A DNA stretch of 64,000 bases from Aurantibacillus circumpalustris (GCF_029625215.1 NZ_CP121197.1:4216001-4280000); one strand, 5' to 3'. Counted from the stretch's first letter, positions 17,801 through 28,102 are shown. Made by a program: numbers and translations. Notes: generated by a model not told the origin, from the sequence alone.

Positions 17801-18458
17801 TCAGCCACATGGTACCATTTATGGTTTTGGTGCAAAAATCCGTGACAGTTTCTTTGCCCTCTAAAGCCGCGGTAAAAGATTCGTAGAATAGATCAACGTG
17901 ATCCTGAAACAAAAAATCCCTAAAATCAGAATTAATAGTTATTTCTTTGCCATTAAATGCCTCTAATCTTAGTTTTGCTGTGTTATTTAGAAATAATACT
18001 TTGTAATTTGAATCTATTAGAACTATGCTCTCACTTGTATTGTTGATGATGGCATTTAATTTACCAAAGGTTTCTTTTAAAGAATTTTCAATTTCTTTTT
18101 CCTGATTAATATTTGATGCATTTAATACTACACCCAATAGTTCATTTTCCTTAGTTCTTACAGGATCGATTTTATACCGCAACCAAATGGAACTTACATC
18201 ACTTTTAAATTCGCGATCGATTCGAGTCGATTCACCATTAAGAGCCTTAATATAAAATTTCATAAAGATCTCGCGATCACTGGGCACAACAAATTTGAGA
18301 TAATCGTCTCCGTTTTGAATGACTTCCTTAAAATGTTTCAAGAGATTAACTTTCGCTGCCTCATTAAAATAAAGCACCTCGTAATTCTTTCCTAACAACA
18401 CAATATGGTCGGTGGAGGTGTCGGAAATCGCCTTTATTTTATTTTCAAGAGATGACAT
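14892..18458 (-). CDS. Soluble hybrid histidine kinase: PAS x3, GAF, HK, receiver, degenerate HPt
   Basis: 1188 aa, no membrane segment. PAS domains at about 5-115, 125-240 and 250-370 are followed by a GAF domain (about 385-540). The kinase core has H725 in SHEIRTPLN, and the HATPase has NLLGNAFKF and GTGLGL. A receiver (about 975-1090) has phospho-acceptor D1020 in LIDLMMPVMDG. The last 75 residues resemble an HPt four-helix bundle, but the His position reads Leu (LNAYALQLRNYSSSF), so it cannot pass phosphate on. It is the third gene of a minus-strand operon with the TPR kinase and the receiver-HPt protein; 62 bp separate it from the gene upstream. Confidence 0.93.
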   Translation of the reverse strand: MSSLENKIKAISDTSTDHIVLLGKNYEVLYFNEAAKVNLLKHFKEVIQNGDDYLKFVVPSDREIFMKFYIKALNGESTRIDREFKSDVSSIWLRYKIDPVRTKENELLGVVLNASNINQEKEIENSLKETFGKLNAIINNTSESIVLIDSNYKVLFLNNTAKLRLEAFNGKEITINSDFRDFLFQDHVDLFYESFTAALEGKETVTDFCTKTINGTMWLSTRLAPAYTSAGILLGVSIVAKNTNAQKEAELALIKSEEKFRKIIESAPNPILILDQQLTIQGINTETEHLFGYSFNELKGISIEFLIQDDLQKTISQSKKKTNQIGVRNKKGEQMIIEAGLNTVQIDDEKFIYLIIQDLTLRINADQKLKKSNLELEMLNHVNDIILRTKEERRLIEELCKVIVETGGHKLVWICEKPNEINQNQTVIPIYSYGETEYLKDINISLSDEKLSKGPTVECLLHHKTIITNNLSDSGSFTPWKDKAREFGFHSSIALPIRFDENIIGCLCIYSSNSDAFDENAKILLERLANNLSLGINSIRVSKEKENTSYQLKERVKELRTIYLVSQILQDDTQTIPSVLTNIANLIPKGWQFPEICSARIVFDEQEFFDTNFKVSTIKQRANFNLIDGKSGSIEVLYQPAPYVNKTNPFLDEERELLNTLSEMFSIYYNKIVMANNLQIAESQKKIISDAIVKMKEVQEKLLLAKEEAENANKAKSEFLANISHEIRTPLNSVLGFSELLKINNTDTKSKKYIDGILNGGKNLLSLINDILDLSKIEAGQMIIQNSPINLKLLLEEFKQVFSQSAEEKNLGFEIVFLNETIPTHLLIDETRIRQILFNLLGNAFKFTDHGTVSLSVNIFKSDPSSSKVNVVFGIKDTGIGIPMSQQKLIFDAFKQQDGQSNRKYGGTGLGLAITKRLVDMLGGRIQLESSIGEGSLFSVFLNDIDIAIVENEDEVETKAKNVIYNFKGKTILLVEDIELNRDVIKGFLEETQVRVISASNGVEAIEILEKIKPNLVLIDLMMPVMDGYEATKIIKSMDEFSELPVLALTASSVIKQQNEGQILFNEVLSKPISRTKLLHVLSRYLKTSEDVSEIEPGKEQTQEFLTEDQIKFQLKELFIDEWHHIKPIMSIDDIKDFSERLSDFLKDKNSETLNAYALQLRNYSSSFAIKDTYSTFLKFEDLLHIGK

Positions 18459-18520
18459 GTTTTAAAATGTTATTCCAAATTCGTCTTTGTGGATCTTACG
18501 CTTTTGCACGAATTGACTAG

Positions 18521-21500
18521 TTAATTATATTGGTCTGCATTAAGAAAAGTTTCAAATTTTTGAAAGATAACATAAGTTTCAGTAACCTGAAAAGATAGTG
18601 CTGCTTCATTAAGTTTTGTTGCATACTCAAGAAGTTCGTTGGATTCATTTTTCCGAGAAAACGCTAACAATTTTCCTGAGAAATCTGTTATCTCGTCTAT
18701 GCTCATTAACTCCCTAATATCTTCCCAATCCTTTTTAAATTGTTTTCTTAATTCTGTGAGCTCCGTTCTTTGTAAATTAAAACGAACTTCTTTTTTTAAA
18801 TTACCGTCCTTAATCGGAGAAGAATTGAGATACTTTGCTAAGGCCAAAATGAGATTATTTTTTGAAATTGGTTTTGCCAGAGAATCATCTAATTGAGCTG
18901 CTTTTTCTTCTTCCTTACTGATCATTGATGCAGAGAGCGCAATGATAGGCACGTGATCAAATTTTTTATCCTGTCGAATTTTCTTGGTTGTTTCATAGCC
19001 GTCCATTATCGGCATCATCAAATCCATTAAAATTAGATCTGGTGTATTACTTTTTATTTTTTCAAGCACTTCTAATCCATTTTCGGCAATTATAATATTT
19101 ACATTAGAATATTGCAAAAAACCGGTGATAACCTGCCTGTTCAACTCCAGATCTTCTGCTAATAGAATTGTTTTTCCATTAAATTCTATATTAGTATCTA
19201 TCGTAGGAGAGTTTGAAATTTGATTTTCATCAGCAACAGCTATATTGTGGAGCTTTACAATAAAGGTACTTCCCTTTTCAGGAACACTTAAGAGTAATAG
19301 CTCGCCATTAAGCATATCTACCAATCGCTTGGTAATGGAAAGCCCCAAGCCTGTACCGCCATATTTACGTGTGCTTTGCCCATCCTGTTGCCTGAAAGCC
19401 TCGAATATAAGTGATTGTTGATCTTCTGGAATTCCAATGCCAGTGTCTTTCACCACGAACGTAATGTCATAGCTATTACCGTGCCGCGAATTTGTAAAAT
19501 CAATTGAAAGTGAAACGTCTCCTCTATCGGTAAACTTAAAAGCGTTACCCAAAAGATTGAATAGGATTTGTCGGATTCGCGTTTCATCCAACATTATGAA
19601 TTTCGGGATTCGTAAACCTGTAAGATCAGTATTGAAACTAATTCCCTTTTCTATTGCTGTATGAGCAAAGATCTGTTTTAACTCCTCAACTAATTGAACC
19701 AGGTTGAGCGGTGAGTACTCGATCTTTAATTGACCCGCTTCTATTTTTGACAAATCTAGAATATCATTGATGAGTGCCAATAGATTTTTTCCACTGCTTA
19801 ATATTCCGTTTACATAATTCTTTGTTCTATCATTGTTTTCAAAAGCGCTTAGAAGTTCTGAAAATCCGAGTACCGAATTTAATGGGGTGCGTATTTCGTG
19901 ACTCATGTTGGCTAAGAGTTCACTTTTGGCTTTGTTTGCTTTTTCAGCTTCTTCTTTTGCGATAACCAAACTCTTTTGCGTTTCTTTCATTTGATTTATC
20001 GTTTTTACAATCACATTTTTTTGCATTTCCGCAATTTGTAAACGGCTATTAGCTAATTCTCTTTGTTTATCTACCTCAACTTTTTGCGCTTCAATAATTG
20101 CTTTTTGTCTTCTAGTTACTATGAAACGATTTACCATGAATAACGAAAAGATAGTAATGAGTGTAATAGATAAATAGAAAGCTGAATTTTTTACTTTATT
20201 GGCGTCCACCTCTGCAAGAAATATTCTTTCGCTTTCCAATACTTTCAAGCTATCTTGAATTGCCTTGCGTTGATAGGTATACTGAAAATCTCTTTGAGAT
20301 ATGATCTTTCTATTTTGCTCATTGTTATCGCTATCACTCAGGCTCTTAAATAAAGCTAGCATTTCAAACGCTTTCTTATAATTTTTCTTTTTCTCATAGA
20401 TATTACTTAGCACCTTACTGAAAGATTGAATGTTTTTCGGGTAAACAAGCTCTTGAGATATGTTTAGTCCGTAATTTGCGTACTTAAGTGCTTCATTCAA
20501 ATTATTGGCGTTTAAATATAAGTTGGATAAATTAATTAATGAAGATATAACTCCCTGTTTATAATTAAGATCTTCGCTAATATGTAAACTCTTTAAATAG
20601 CGACTATTGGCTTCTTCAAAATTTCTTTTAGACTGATATACTTCACCAATGCGATTTAATAAAATTGCTACGAATCGTTTATTTCCTAATTTTTCGACAA
20701 TCTTAAAACTTTTATTCAAATATTCAAGAGCAAGACTATCTTGCTTCATCTTTTTATACGTACATCCAATTAAAGACAAGCTAGATGAAATGCTTTCGTT
20801 GTTCTTTACTTCGTAGCCCAACGACAAACTTCTCTTAAAATGAGTGAGCGCTTTTTCATAATCTTTTTGATCTAAATACAAAGATCCAATATTTTCAAGT
20901 GAGCCAGAAATAGCGCTTTTATCACCAAGTTCTTCCCGTAATTTTAAACTCAAAAAATGATGCTCCAAAGCTTTACCAACTTTTCCTTGCCAAATATTAA
21001 TAAGAGCAATATTATTATGTGAAGTAGCAGCGCTTTTTTTTTCATTAATTCTCTCACTGATTTTCAAACTTTTAAAATTGTAGAATAACGCCGAATCAGG
21101 CTGGCCATTCAGATAATAAAGACATGCAAGGTTATTAAGCGTCATAGACAATCTTTTCAGATCGTTGGCTGAAGAACTAATAGCAATGCTTTTTAAAAAA
21201 TACTCCTTTGCTTTTTCAAAATCACCGTTATTTTCCTCATTATAATAGGCAAGGTCGTTAAAAGCAGAGGCCAAATAATTCAAATAAAAATGCCTCAAAT
21301 AGGAAGTAGTATCGTATAATTTATAATTTTTAGAACTGATTATTATAATTTGATTGACATATTTTGGGATTTCAGAAACATGACAAAGATCACTGAGTCT
21401 GGAATAAATTTTTATCCTTGTGGTATCATGACTTGCTTGTTTAAGAACAAGCTTTAATGAGTCTTGTTCAGTTTGGCAAAGTAGGTTCGTTCCAAAGAAT

Positions 21501-21553
21501 AAAAAAAAAACCAAAAGTATTCTTATCTTTTTTATGATTGTCGTTTTTAACAT
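18521..21553 (-). CDS. TPR-containing hybrid histidine kinase with receiver
   Basis: 1010 aa. A signal peptide or N-terminal anchor (MLKTTIIKKIRILLVFFLFF) precedes about ten tetratricopeptide repeats (roughly 60-430). A membrane segment lies at about 465-485, then a coiled coil. The kinase core has H552 in SHEIRTPLN, and the receiver has D844 in LMDLMMPIMDG. The C-terminus is HPt-like with Thr replacing His (LLEYATKLNEAALSF). I chose the ATG at 21553 because it gives a normal export signal; the frame extends upstream to 21664, but that stretch encodes an untypical leader. The periplasmic TPR-kinase layout is common in Bacteroidota. Confidence 0.9.
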   Translation of the reverse strand: MLKTTIIKKIRILLVFFLFFGTNLLCQTEQDSLKLVLKQASHDTTRIKIYSRLSDLCHVSEIPKYVNQIIIISSKNYKLYDTTSYLRHFYLNYLASAFNDLAYYNEENNGDFEKAKEYFLKSIAISSSANDLKRLSMTLNNLACLYYLNGQPDSALFYNFKSLKISERINEKKSAATSHNNIALINIWQGKVGKALEHHFLSLKLREELGDKSAISGSLENIGSLYLDQKDYEKALTHFKRSLSLGYEVKNNESISSSLSLIGCTYKKMKQDSLALEYLNKSFKIVEKLGNKRFVAILLNRIGEVYQSKRNFEEANSRYLKSLHISEDLNYKQGVISSLINLSNLYLNANNLNEALKYANYGLNISQELVYPKNIQSFSKVLSNIYEKKKNYKKAFEMLALFKSLSDSDNNEQNRKIISQRDFQYTYQRKAIQDSLKVLESERIFLAEVDANKVKNSAFYLSITLITIFSLFMVNRFIVTRRQKAIIEAQKVEVDKQRELANSRLQIAEMQKNVIVKTINQMKETQKSLVIAKEEAEKANKAKSELLANMSHEIRTPLNSVLGFSELLSAFENNDRTKNYVNGILSSGKNLLALINDILDLSKIEAGQLKIEYSPLNLVQLVEELKQIFAHTAIEKGISFNTDLTGLRIPKFIMLDETRIRQILFNLLGNAFKFTDRGDVSLSIDFTNSRHGNSYDITFVVKDTGIGIPEDQQSLIFEAFRQQDGQSTRKYGGTGLGLSITKRLVDMLNGELLLLSVPEKGSTFIVKLHNIAVADENQISNSPTIDTNIEFNGKTILLAEDLELNRQVITGFLQYSNVNIIIAENGLEVLEKIKSNTPDLILMDLMMPIMDGYETTKKIRQDKKFDHVPIIALSASMISKEEEKAAQLDDSLAKPISKNNLILALAKYLNSSPIKDGNLKKEVRFNLQRTELTELRKQFKKDWEDIRELMSIDEITDFSGKLLAFSRKNESNELLEYATKLNEAALSFQVTETYVIFQKFETFLNADQYN

Positions 21554-21678
21554 ACAAATACCATTGGCAACCCTAAATTTAAGTAAGAATGAATACTTAA
21601 CAAAGGAAAACCAAGTTTTTAGACGCCATATTAGGGAATCCCTTGGTTGTTCAAAACAAAGCATGGCGTATACAACGA

Positions 21679-22839
21679 TTAATTTCTATCTAAGAGATTA
21701 GTATTCTCGACCTTATAACTTGAGTAAAATTTATGCAGGTGACCTAATTCTTCTTTAATTTCTGGAAGTATCGAGTTTTTTAAGGAGTTATTTGATTCGT
21801 ACCTGAATTTTATAAGCAGTTCGACCAAATGCTCAGCATCAAAAAATTTCCCCAGAGCAATTAAGTCATGATAAGCAGCATGAAGTTTATCAAAGTTTGC
21901 GGAAGTAATAGCAACTTCCGTTGCTACGATTGCTATGTCAATATAGTGATTGAAGTCTGCTAAAGACGAGACGATCTTATTCTTATTATCTTTAAAAATG
22001 TTGTAAAGCATTTGAGGATGATATGTCTTATCCTCCTTTATAGAGTAATCGTTGGTTTTTTTAGAAAAAATAACCTCTTTAACAGACTTCACAAATTCAA
22101 ATGTTGGAATTGGCTTTTTAAAAATTTTATGGTACTTAAACGTTCCGTAACGCTCTGTTAAAGTTTCAACTGAATGGCCGCTAAGAATAATGAAGGATGT
22201 TGATCCTGCCAATCCATCTTGATGCTGGTTTAACAACTCAATACCATTGCCGTCACTTAATTGAACATCACTAATTACAAGGTCAAATGAGGTTTCTCTT
22301 AATTTGCTTTTAGCGTCATGAATAGTATTTGAAAACGAAAATTCGGCTTCTAAGTCTGATAAGGCTTCACGTATATACATTTGCGTGAGCGAATCATCTT
22401 CAATCACCAAAATTCGAGGAACTTTCTTTACCAGCGGATTAAGTTTACAAACTTCTAAAATATCTTTCAACAAAAGATCTGTTGAACCAATTGAAGTAAA
22501 GTAAGTTAATTTTGTTAAAGCCGAATTACTGGTATATTCTGGAAAAAACCCATTGGGATCAACAACGAATAATTGACTATTAAGATGAGTGAGATTTAAA
22601 AGACATTTCTTAAAACTCTCACTTACTTTTTCATTTAAAAAAATCAAAATATTGTATGGATTCTTTTTAACCGCAATCTCAATTCCCTGACAAGCATCCA
22701 AAGCAACTAACACATGGCATTCTTGTTGGTGAAAAAAGGTTGCTATCCCAGCAAGTTCCTTATCGTTACTATTAATAATAAGTATATCGAGTTTGGAGCT
22801 CGCTTTTTGTAATTGATTATTGCTAGAGGTTCTATTCAC
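21679..22839 (-). CDS. Receiver-receiver-HPt signalling protein
   Basis: 386 aa, first gene of the kinase operon. Residues about 15-130 are a degenerate receiver. Residues about 140-260 are a complete receiver with D191 in LVISDVQLSDGNG and the switch Lys in KIFKKPIP. The C-terminal 100 residues form a helical HPt-like domain with a retained His, H324, in AAYHDLIALGKFFDA. No DNA-binding or enzymatic output domain. The two downstream hybrid kinases have lost the His from their own HPt-like tails, so this protein may supply the phosphotransfer step. That link is inference. Confidence 0.85.
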   Translation of the reverse strand: MNRTSSNNQLQKASSKLDILIINSNDKELAGIATFFHQQECHVLVALDACQGIEIAVKKNPYNILIFLNEKVSESFKKCLLNLTHLNSQLFVVDPNGFFPEYTSNSALTKLTYFTSIGSTDLLLKDILEVCKLNPLVKKVPRILVIEDDSLTQMYIREALSDLEAEFSFSNTIHDAKSKLRETSFDLVISDVQLSDGNGIELLNQHQDGLAGSTSFIILSGHSVETLTERYGTFKYHKIFKKPIPTFEFVKSVKEVIFSKKTNDYSIKEDKTYHPQMLYNIFKDNKNKIVSSLADFNHYIDIAIVATEVAITSANFDKLHAAYHDLIALGKFFDAEHLVELLIKFRYESNNSLKNSILPEIKEELGHLHKFYSSYKVENTNLLDRN

Positions 22840-22878
22840 AACTGCTTCTTTTTATCTTTTAGTTCAAAATTCTCAATC

Positions 22879-22886
22879 CAAAGGTA
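22879..22886 (-). promoter_or_regulatory. -7 box of kinase operon
   Basis: TACCTTTG on the minus strand (TAnnTTTG) lies about 40 bp upstream of the receiver-HPt start and probably drives the three-gene operon. Confidence 0.5.
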
Positions 22887-23304
22887 GGTATTTTAACAAG
22901 TAATGCATTTAGACCAACATAAAAACAGTCACCAAAATAAAACATATAGGGTAAATCCTATCAAAACACAAGGGTAGTACGCGAAGCTTTGTGTTGATGT
23001 AGCATTGAAAATATAGTTTACAACATGAGTGCTGCCATGAAATAGTTTCACAGAGCAAAAACAAGGTATTATTTATTTAATAGATTAAAGAAATTGAGCT
23101 TAACTCTTAAATGTAGGTTTATATTGATTCAAATAGCTTATTTTCAAACACTTCCATCTTAAAATAATTTAGATAAAATTGAGAATTAAAGACTATACTC
23201 GCGTTGCGGAATTATCTAGTCTAAAAGCCCCAAGAGTCCAATACAACTAGTAAGATCTTTAAATATTTGCTTTGTCCGCCTTTTTTCTAAATTTGTCAAT
23301 AACG
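22887..23304. other. Divergent intergenic region without gene
   Basis: About 420 bp between the kinase operon and the NarL-type regulator. It holds a small hairpin (AACACAA with TTGTGTT, about 22964-22997) but no convincing open frame or RNA gene. It presumably carries both promoters; only the leftward -7 box is clear. Confidence 0.4.
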
Positions 23305-23931
23305 ATGATAAAAATATTAATAATTGAAGACCACAGTCTCATTAGAGACGCATGGAAAGAAATATTATCAAGAATAGATACTTTTCAGGTAGTTGGAGAG
23401 TCTGACGATATTGAAGATGCTTATAAAAAAACAGTCCAATTAAAACCGGATATTATTTTGACGGATATTAATTTAGGAAAACAAAACGGGGTAGACTTAA
23501 TAAAAAAAATTGTAGAAACCGTTGCCAAACCGAAAATTATAGTTGTGTCGATGAATGATGAGTATAATTTTATCAAAAAAATGTTTCGTCTTGGTATAAA
23601 AGGCTATGTCACCAAATTTTCTCCTCAGACAGATCTTATTGATGGCATTAGAAGGGTTTATAATGGAGAAAATTATTTGTGTTCAGTTATTACAAAATTA
23701 CTTTTAGAAATTTCAGATCAATCCAAAGAAGAAACTAATAATCTCTCTTTAAGAGAATTGGATGTCTTGAAGCTTATTTCTCAGGGTAATAGCAACAAAG
23801 AGATTGCGGACAAGTTAAACCTCGGGGTAAAAACGGTTGAAGCTCATAAAACTCGGCTCTATAAAAAACTTGGAGTTAAATCTATAGCTGAATTGATCAC
23901 TTATGGCAAATCAAAAGGCTATGACCTATAA
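23305..23931 (+). CDS. NarL/FixJ-family response regulator
   Basis: 208 aa. The receiver (1-120) has the acidic pair E8-D9, phospho-acceptor D54 in IILTDINLGKQNG, and K104 in YVTKFS. A LuxR-type helix-turn-helix (about 143-208) shows LSLRELDVLKLISQGNSNKEIADKLNLGVKTVEAHK. The ATG at 23305 places the first receiver strand exactly at the N-terminus; a TTG 33 bp upstream would add a non-homologous leader. It is divergent from the hybrid kinase operon and is a plausible output for it. A strong hairpin terminator follows at 23998-24028. Confidence 0.93.
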   Translation: MIKILIIEDHSLIRDAWKEILSRIDTFQVVGESDDIEDAYKKTVQLKPDIILTDINLGKQNGVDLIKKIVETVAKPKIIVVSMNDEYNFIKKMFRLGIKGYVTKFSPQTDLIDGIRRVYNGENYLCSVITKLLLEISDQSKEETNNLSLRELDVLKLISQGNSNKEIADKLNLGVKTVEAHKTRLYKKLGVKSIAELITYGKSKGYDL

Positions 23932-23997
23932 TTAAAATATTGGACACTTAACATCTAAGCCAATACATTTATTTCTGTTAGAAAAAAATCATTAAAA

Positions 23998-24028
23998 AAA
24001 AAGAACTTCTGAATGAGAAGTTCTTTTT
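23998..24028. terminator. Bidirectional hairpin terminator
   Basis: AAAAAGAACTTCT and AGAAGTTCTTTTT form a perfect stem around GAATG, with A- and T-runs on both sides. It serves the NarL-type gene and possibly the convergent chemoreceptor operon. Confidence 0.85.
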
Positions 24029-24126
24029 AAGATTTCGAAATCAACAGGCAAATCCCTTTAAAGTTTTAATTTCCAGGAACAGCCCGTTGAATTTCTTTGC
24101 ACAAAATTTATGAAAACAACCAAGTT

Positions 24127-26499
24127 TTAAAACTTTTCATATTCTACATCGTTATCGCTCAAATCTAATTTAACGTTACTAGACTTACCATTACCCAAGT
24201 GCATTCCTATACGATCGAATTTTGCAGAGCTTGTTTTCTGGCTCACTGCCAATTGTTTTGTTAGAGAAGTTGTATGTAGAACTTTTTTATCATGAGTACG
24301 TTTTGCAGCATGATTATGATCCAATTTAAAAAAAGTAACTGTTTCTTTTAATTGTTCTGCCTGCGCATTCAGTTCTTCAGCTCCCGCTGCCACCTCTTCA
24401 GAAGCCGCTGCGTTTTCCTGTACAACCTGATTTAATTGTTGAATCGCGTTGTTCACCTGCTCTGCGCCTGAATTCTGTTCAATACTTGAACTCACAATCT
24501 CCTGAACTAATTCAGCAGTTTTTTGAATATTAGGGACTACATTCTTAAGAAGTTCACCTGAATTAACAGCAATATCGACACTTTTGCGAGATACCTCATC
24601 AATTTCTGAAGCTGCTAATTGACTTCTTTCTGCCAACTTACGAACCTCGGCTGCCACAACAGCAAATCCTTTGCCGTGCTCACCTGCTCTTGCTGCTTCA
24701 ACAGCTGCATTTAATGCTAATAAATTTGTTTGTCTTGCTATTTCTCCAATAATGGATATTTTACTGGCAATCGTTTTCATTGAATGAACCGTAGTATCAA
24801 CAGCTTGATTACTCTCATTAATTTCTTTAGCAGACTTAACCGATATTTTTTCTGTTTCTTTCGAATTACTTGTATTCTGCTGAATGTTAGCAACCATCTC
24901 TTCCATTGACGATGAAATTTCTTCCACTGAACTTGCTTGCTCAGTGGCACCTTCAGACATTTGTTGAGAAGACGCAGACATCTGTGTACTCGCAGATAAA
25001 ATATTTTCTGCGCCAGAAGTGATTGTACTAATAATTTCTCTTAGTTTTTCAACCATGCTTTTCATACTGCCAAGTGCATCTCCTACTTCATCCTTTGAAG
25101 TTGACTCGATAGAAACTGTAAGATCACCTTGTGCCACCATTTTAATTTTTTCAACAAGGGTTAAAATTGGCTTTGCGATTGAACTTGCAATCACCACAGC
25201 AAAAACAATAGAAACAAGCATAACTATTAATCCCATGGTAATAATCATATTACGCAAACTATAAATCGAGGCAAAAGCTTCGTCTTGATCTTTTTCTGCA
25301 ATAATGGCCCATTTTAAACCCATTATATTAATCGGTTCAAAGGAACTTAGTACCGCACTGTTGCGATAATCACTGATGAGTTTGTCACCTTTTGTCCCAC
25401 TTAATGCTGAGCTGGATGCTTCAGTTTTAATGGTTTGATATAGAATTGGCGAACCAGCAGCTTTAATGCGATCAAGATTTTTTTGGTCGTACCCTACACG
25501 TGCAAGTTCTTTATAATATTCTTCAGGATTTTCCTCCAAAAAACGTGAAGTACTACGCATTTTATAGTCCTCACCTAGAAGGTAGGTTTCTCCTGTAGCA
25601 CCAAGTCCGTCTTCCAACCATTTGTTGTTACCGGTCATTACATCATTGATTTGATCAATTGATAACTGAAATGCAACCACACCGATGGTTTGTCCATTTT
25701 CAATAATGGGTGCAGACATAAAAGCAGAAGGTACACCTAAAGAGGCAACATAGGGTTCAAAATCGGTTAATACACCTTTGTCCGCAGGACCATTAATTGC
25801 TGTTTTGTAACTATTAGCGAGATTGCTGTTAGATTGAGTACCATTAACTAAGTCTGACGCATAATCAATTTCTTTAGATGCTGAATAGAGTACTTGACCG
25901 TCTTTGTCGATAATAAATAAATCTGAGATGGTAAATTTAGAGGTTACATTTGCGAGTCCTGGATCATAAATTGAGTGTATATGATTGTACTCGTCAATTC
26001 CTGAAATAGCTGTATTGTTATGTGCTGATCCAGCAGCTGTTCCATTATTAAGAACATACTCATTTTGGAGCACAATGGTCTGTGGAAATTTCGGGGCAAT
26101 GGTGCGACCATCGAAATTCTCTCCTGTATTTTTCGTAATACCGGGACCAACAACGCTGGTATAATAATTCGATACTTTATCTTGCAGTGTGCGATATTCA
26201 GCACTGCTTTGATCTATTTTTAAGTTATCATAAGCAACACTTAAATCCTTAGCAGCATCAACTACCATTTTGTCTCTTGATAAGCTTAATACAAGGCTTT
26301 CCATTGATTCAAAATACTGCTCAATGGCTTTTTTCTTGGTTGCTTTTACTGAAATAAGTTGCGAGAACACACTTTGTTCTAAACTCTTTCTAGAAGAACT
26401 GTAACTTACCCAGCCTAGTATTAGCGTATTCAGCAATACCAGTATTGCCATTACAACGGCGATTTTTGTTTTGATTTTTAAATTTTTAATTAGTTTCAT
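24127..26499 (-). CDS. Methyl-accepting chemotaxis protein
   Basis: 790 aa. TM1 is at about 11-32. A large extracytoplasmic sensor (about 35-410) with Cache-like features ([23 protein letters not shown]) leads to TM2 at about 420-442. A HAMP domain (about 443-495) and the signalling domain follow, with the hairpin-tip sequence [20 protein letters not shown] and flanking [19 protein letters not shown] that contacts CheA/CheW. Third gene of an operon behind a CheW gene and an outer-membrane porin. The ligand is unknown. No cheA or cheY is in the window, so the partner array proteins are elsewhere. Confidence 0.95.
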   Translation of the reverse strand: MKLIKNLKIKTKIAVVMAILVLLNTLILGWVSYSSSRKSLEQSVFSQLISVKATKKKAIEQYFESMESLVLSLSRDKMVVDAAKDLSVAYDNLKIDQSSAEYRTLQDKVSNYYTSVVGPGITKNTGENFDGRTIAPKFPQTIVLQNEYVLNNGTAAGSAHNNTAISGIDEYNHIHSIYDPGLANVTSKFTISDLFIIDKDGQVLYSASKEIDYASDLVNGTQSNSNLANSYKTAINGPADKGVLTDFEPYVASLGVPSAFMSAPIIENGQTIGVVAFQLSIDQINDVMTGNNKWLEDGLGATGETYLLGEDYKMRSTSRFLEENPEEYYKELARVGYDQKNLDRIKAAGSPILYQTIKTEASSSALSGTKGDKLISDYRNSAVLSSFEPINIMGLKWAIIAEKDQDEAFASIYSLRNMIITMGLIVMLVSIVFAVVIASSIAKPILTLVEKIKMVAQGDLTVSIESTSKDEVGDALGSMKSMVEKLREIISTITSGAENILSASTQMSASSQQMSEGATEQASSVEEISSSMEEMVANIQQNTSNSKETEKISVKSAKEINESNQAVDTTVHSMKTIASKISIIGEIARQTNLLALNAAVEAARAGEHGKGFAVVAAEVRKLAERSQLAASEIDEVSRKSVDIAVNSGELLKNVVPNIQKTAELVQEIVSSSIEQNSGAEQVNNAIQQLNQVVQENAAASEEVAAGAEELNAQAEQLKETVTFFKLDHNHAAKRTHDKKVLHTTSLTKQLAVSQKTSSAKFDRIGMHLGNGKSSNVKLDLSDNDVEYEKF

Positions 26500-26554
26500 G
26501 TTTTTTGTTTTTTGTTTGTGATTTTACTTTTGTTTTATTTTTGATTTATTTTAT

Positions 26555-28102
26555 TTAAAATTTTCCAATAATGGCTATACCTAAGGTTGTTTGATTCTTC
26601 GATAATTCATTGTCTCTTCCTTTATAATATACAGGCAGACTCGCAAAATCTTTTTTAAACTCAAGCTTAATAGCTATATTTTTTAATGGTTCAATTGCTA
26701 ATGTCATAGTCTGTCCCAAGTAACTGCATCCTAAATACTGCACTTTTTGGGAGTCGTCAAAAAACTCTGTTCTACTACCAATTGTCAACATTGAATTGAT
26801 TTTATACTTAAGATACAGGGCAGCTCCGCCCCAGGTGTTCTTTTTGCCGTCAAAATTATTTAAACCGTAGGCAGCGTTTAATGCAACCCTGATTTTTTTA
26901 GTAAGTCCCGTTTCATAGCTTAAATCCAACATTTGTTTAAACACCTTTATCGTATCTCCTGTTAATGAAGACGGTGCTTCATTACCGCCAATCCAATTCA
27001 AAATCAAAAATGATTTGTCGTTGGGAGTCAAACTTACTTGACTCATAAAGGTTTTTGCTTTGTTATCATCCGAAATTTTATCCCATCCAGAAACAATGCC
27101 ACCCATTAATTTAATTTTTTCGCTTAACGTTAAATCCATTTTTATTCCAGTGTGATAAAATGGTCCATTTGTGAATAAATTAGAAACACTATAATTAAAG
27201 TTGTTTGACGCCTCTATTACTTCATATCCAATTGGTGTGGCAAAATTCCCAACAGTAATCGTAGCCTTTTTAAATGGATCATAAGAAAGGTATACTTGTT
27301 TAATTATTAATGAGGTTCCATTATTGCCATAATTTGCAATCTCTCCTCCCAATCCATAAGCTAAATCAACTAAAGCTTTTAAACTCTTTGCAGAGTACTC
27401 AAATTTAGTTTGCGCCATGCTTAGCGATAGTCTATTATGATAACGGTCAAACACACGACCTGCACCATTTGAACCAATTAAACTACTATTTGCAGGTTTA
27501 TTGAGGTCGTATGAATAATACGTATCAATCAATCCACTAATTTTAATATTTTGTTCAATTTGATTCACTAAAGAATTAATTGTGGAATCACTTTTGTGAT
27601 GTTCTATTCTAAATTTTTCTAATTCTAATAAAAACCGAATGTCACTCTTGGCTTGTTCTAAATCAAAAGCCTCTTTTACAATCAAGCTAGTATCAGCACC
27701 TTTAATAGTATCATTTTTTTTCTCCGTTGATATGGCAAATCTATTTTTGTAATAAACTTCTATTGTCACTTTAGGATTATTACTTTTTTTAAGTTCATAG
27801 TAATCCTTTCCTTCTGAAAAGGCAATTAACGCAATAAGTTCTGCTTCAACATCGTCTAACAAATCGTTCTTAAGGTTTTTAGAGGGGTTGTTTATATAGG
27901 AATCAAAAACATGCTTGATCTCCTTATCAGAAATAATATTATCTTTATTTAAGTCTGCAAATAATAAACGTGTTGGAAGTGTATATAACCCCGCTTTTTC
28001 TGCAGAATTTTGAGCATTTAAAGAATAATTTATCATAAAAAAAAGTATAATAAATATGTATTTAAAAATCCTCGAAATGTTATATACAAATACTGAGTTC
28101 AC
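26555..28102 (-). CDS. Outer-membrane porin (OmpL-like barrel) with EF-hand
   Basis: 515 aa with a signal peptide (about 1-30, ending SLNA). Just after it is a complete EF-hand loop, D50 to E61 (DLNKDNIISDKE), with the usual Asp/Asn/Glu ligands at positions 1, 3, 5 and 12. A helical linker (about 130-185) precedes a beta barrel (about 190-515) with repeated amphipathic strands and a terminal Phe (GIAIIGKF), as in OmpL-like porin-2 proteins. It sits between cheW (22 bp) and the chemoreceptor gene (55 bp), an uncommon neighbour set that suggests nutrient uptake coupled to taxis. Calcium binding is inferred from the motif only. Confidence 0.82.
   Translation of the reverse strand: MNSVFVYNISRIFKYIFIILFFMINYSLNAQNSAEKAGLYTLPTRLLFADLNKDNIISDKEIKHVFDSYINNPSKNLKNDLLDDVEAELIALIAFSEGKDYYELKKSNNPKVTIEVYYKNRFAISTEKKNDTIKGADTSLIVKEAFDLEQAKSDIRFLLELEKFRIEHHKSDSTINSLVNQIEQNIKISGLIDTYYSYDLNKPANSSLIGSNGAGRVFDRYHNRLSLSMAQTKFEYSAKSLKALVDLAYGLGGEIANYGNNGTSLIIKQVYLSYDPFKKATITVGNFATPIGYEVIEASNNFNYSVSNLFTNGPFYHTGIKMDLTLSEKIKLMGGIVSGWDKISDDNKAKTFMSQVSLTPNDKSFLILNWIGGNEAPSSLTGDTIKVFKQMLDLSYETGLTKKIRVALNAAYGLNNFDGKKNTWGGAALYLKYKINSMLTIGSRTEFFDDSQKVQYLGCSYLGQTMTLAIEPLKNIAIKLEFKKDFASLPVYYKGRDNELSKNQTTLGIAIIGKF

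Noticed and set aside
21554-21664. Longer N-terminus of the TPR kinase
   Set aside because: The extra 37 residues are untypical and precede a clear signal peptide beginning at 21553.
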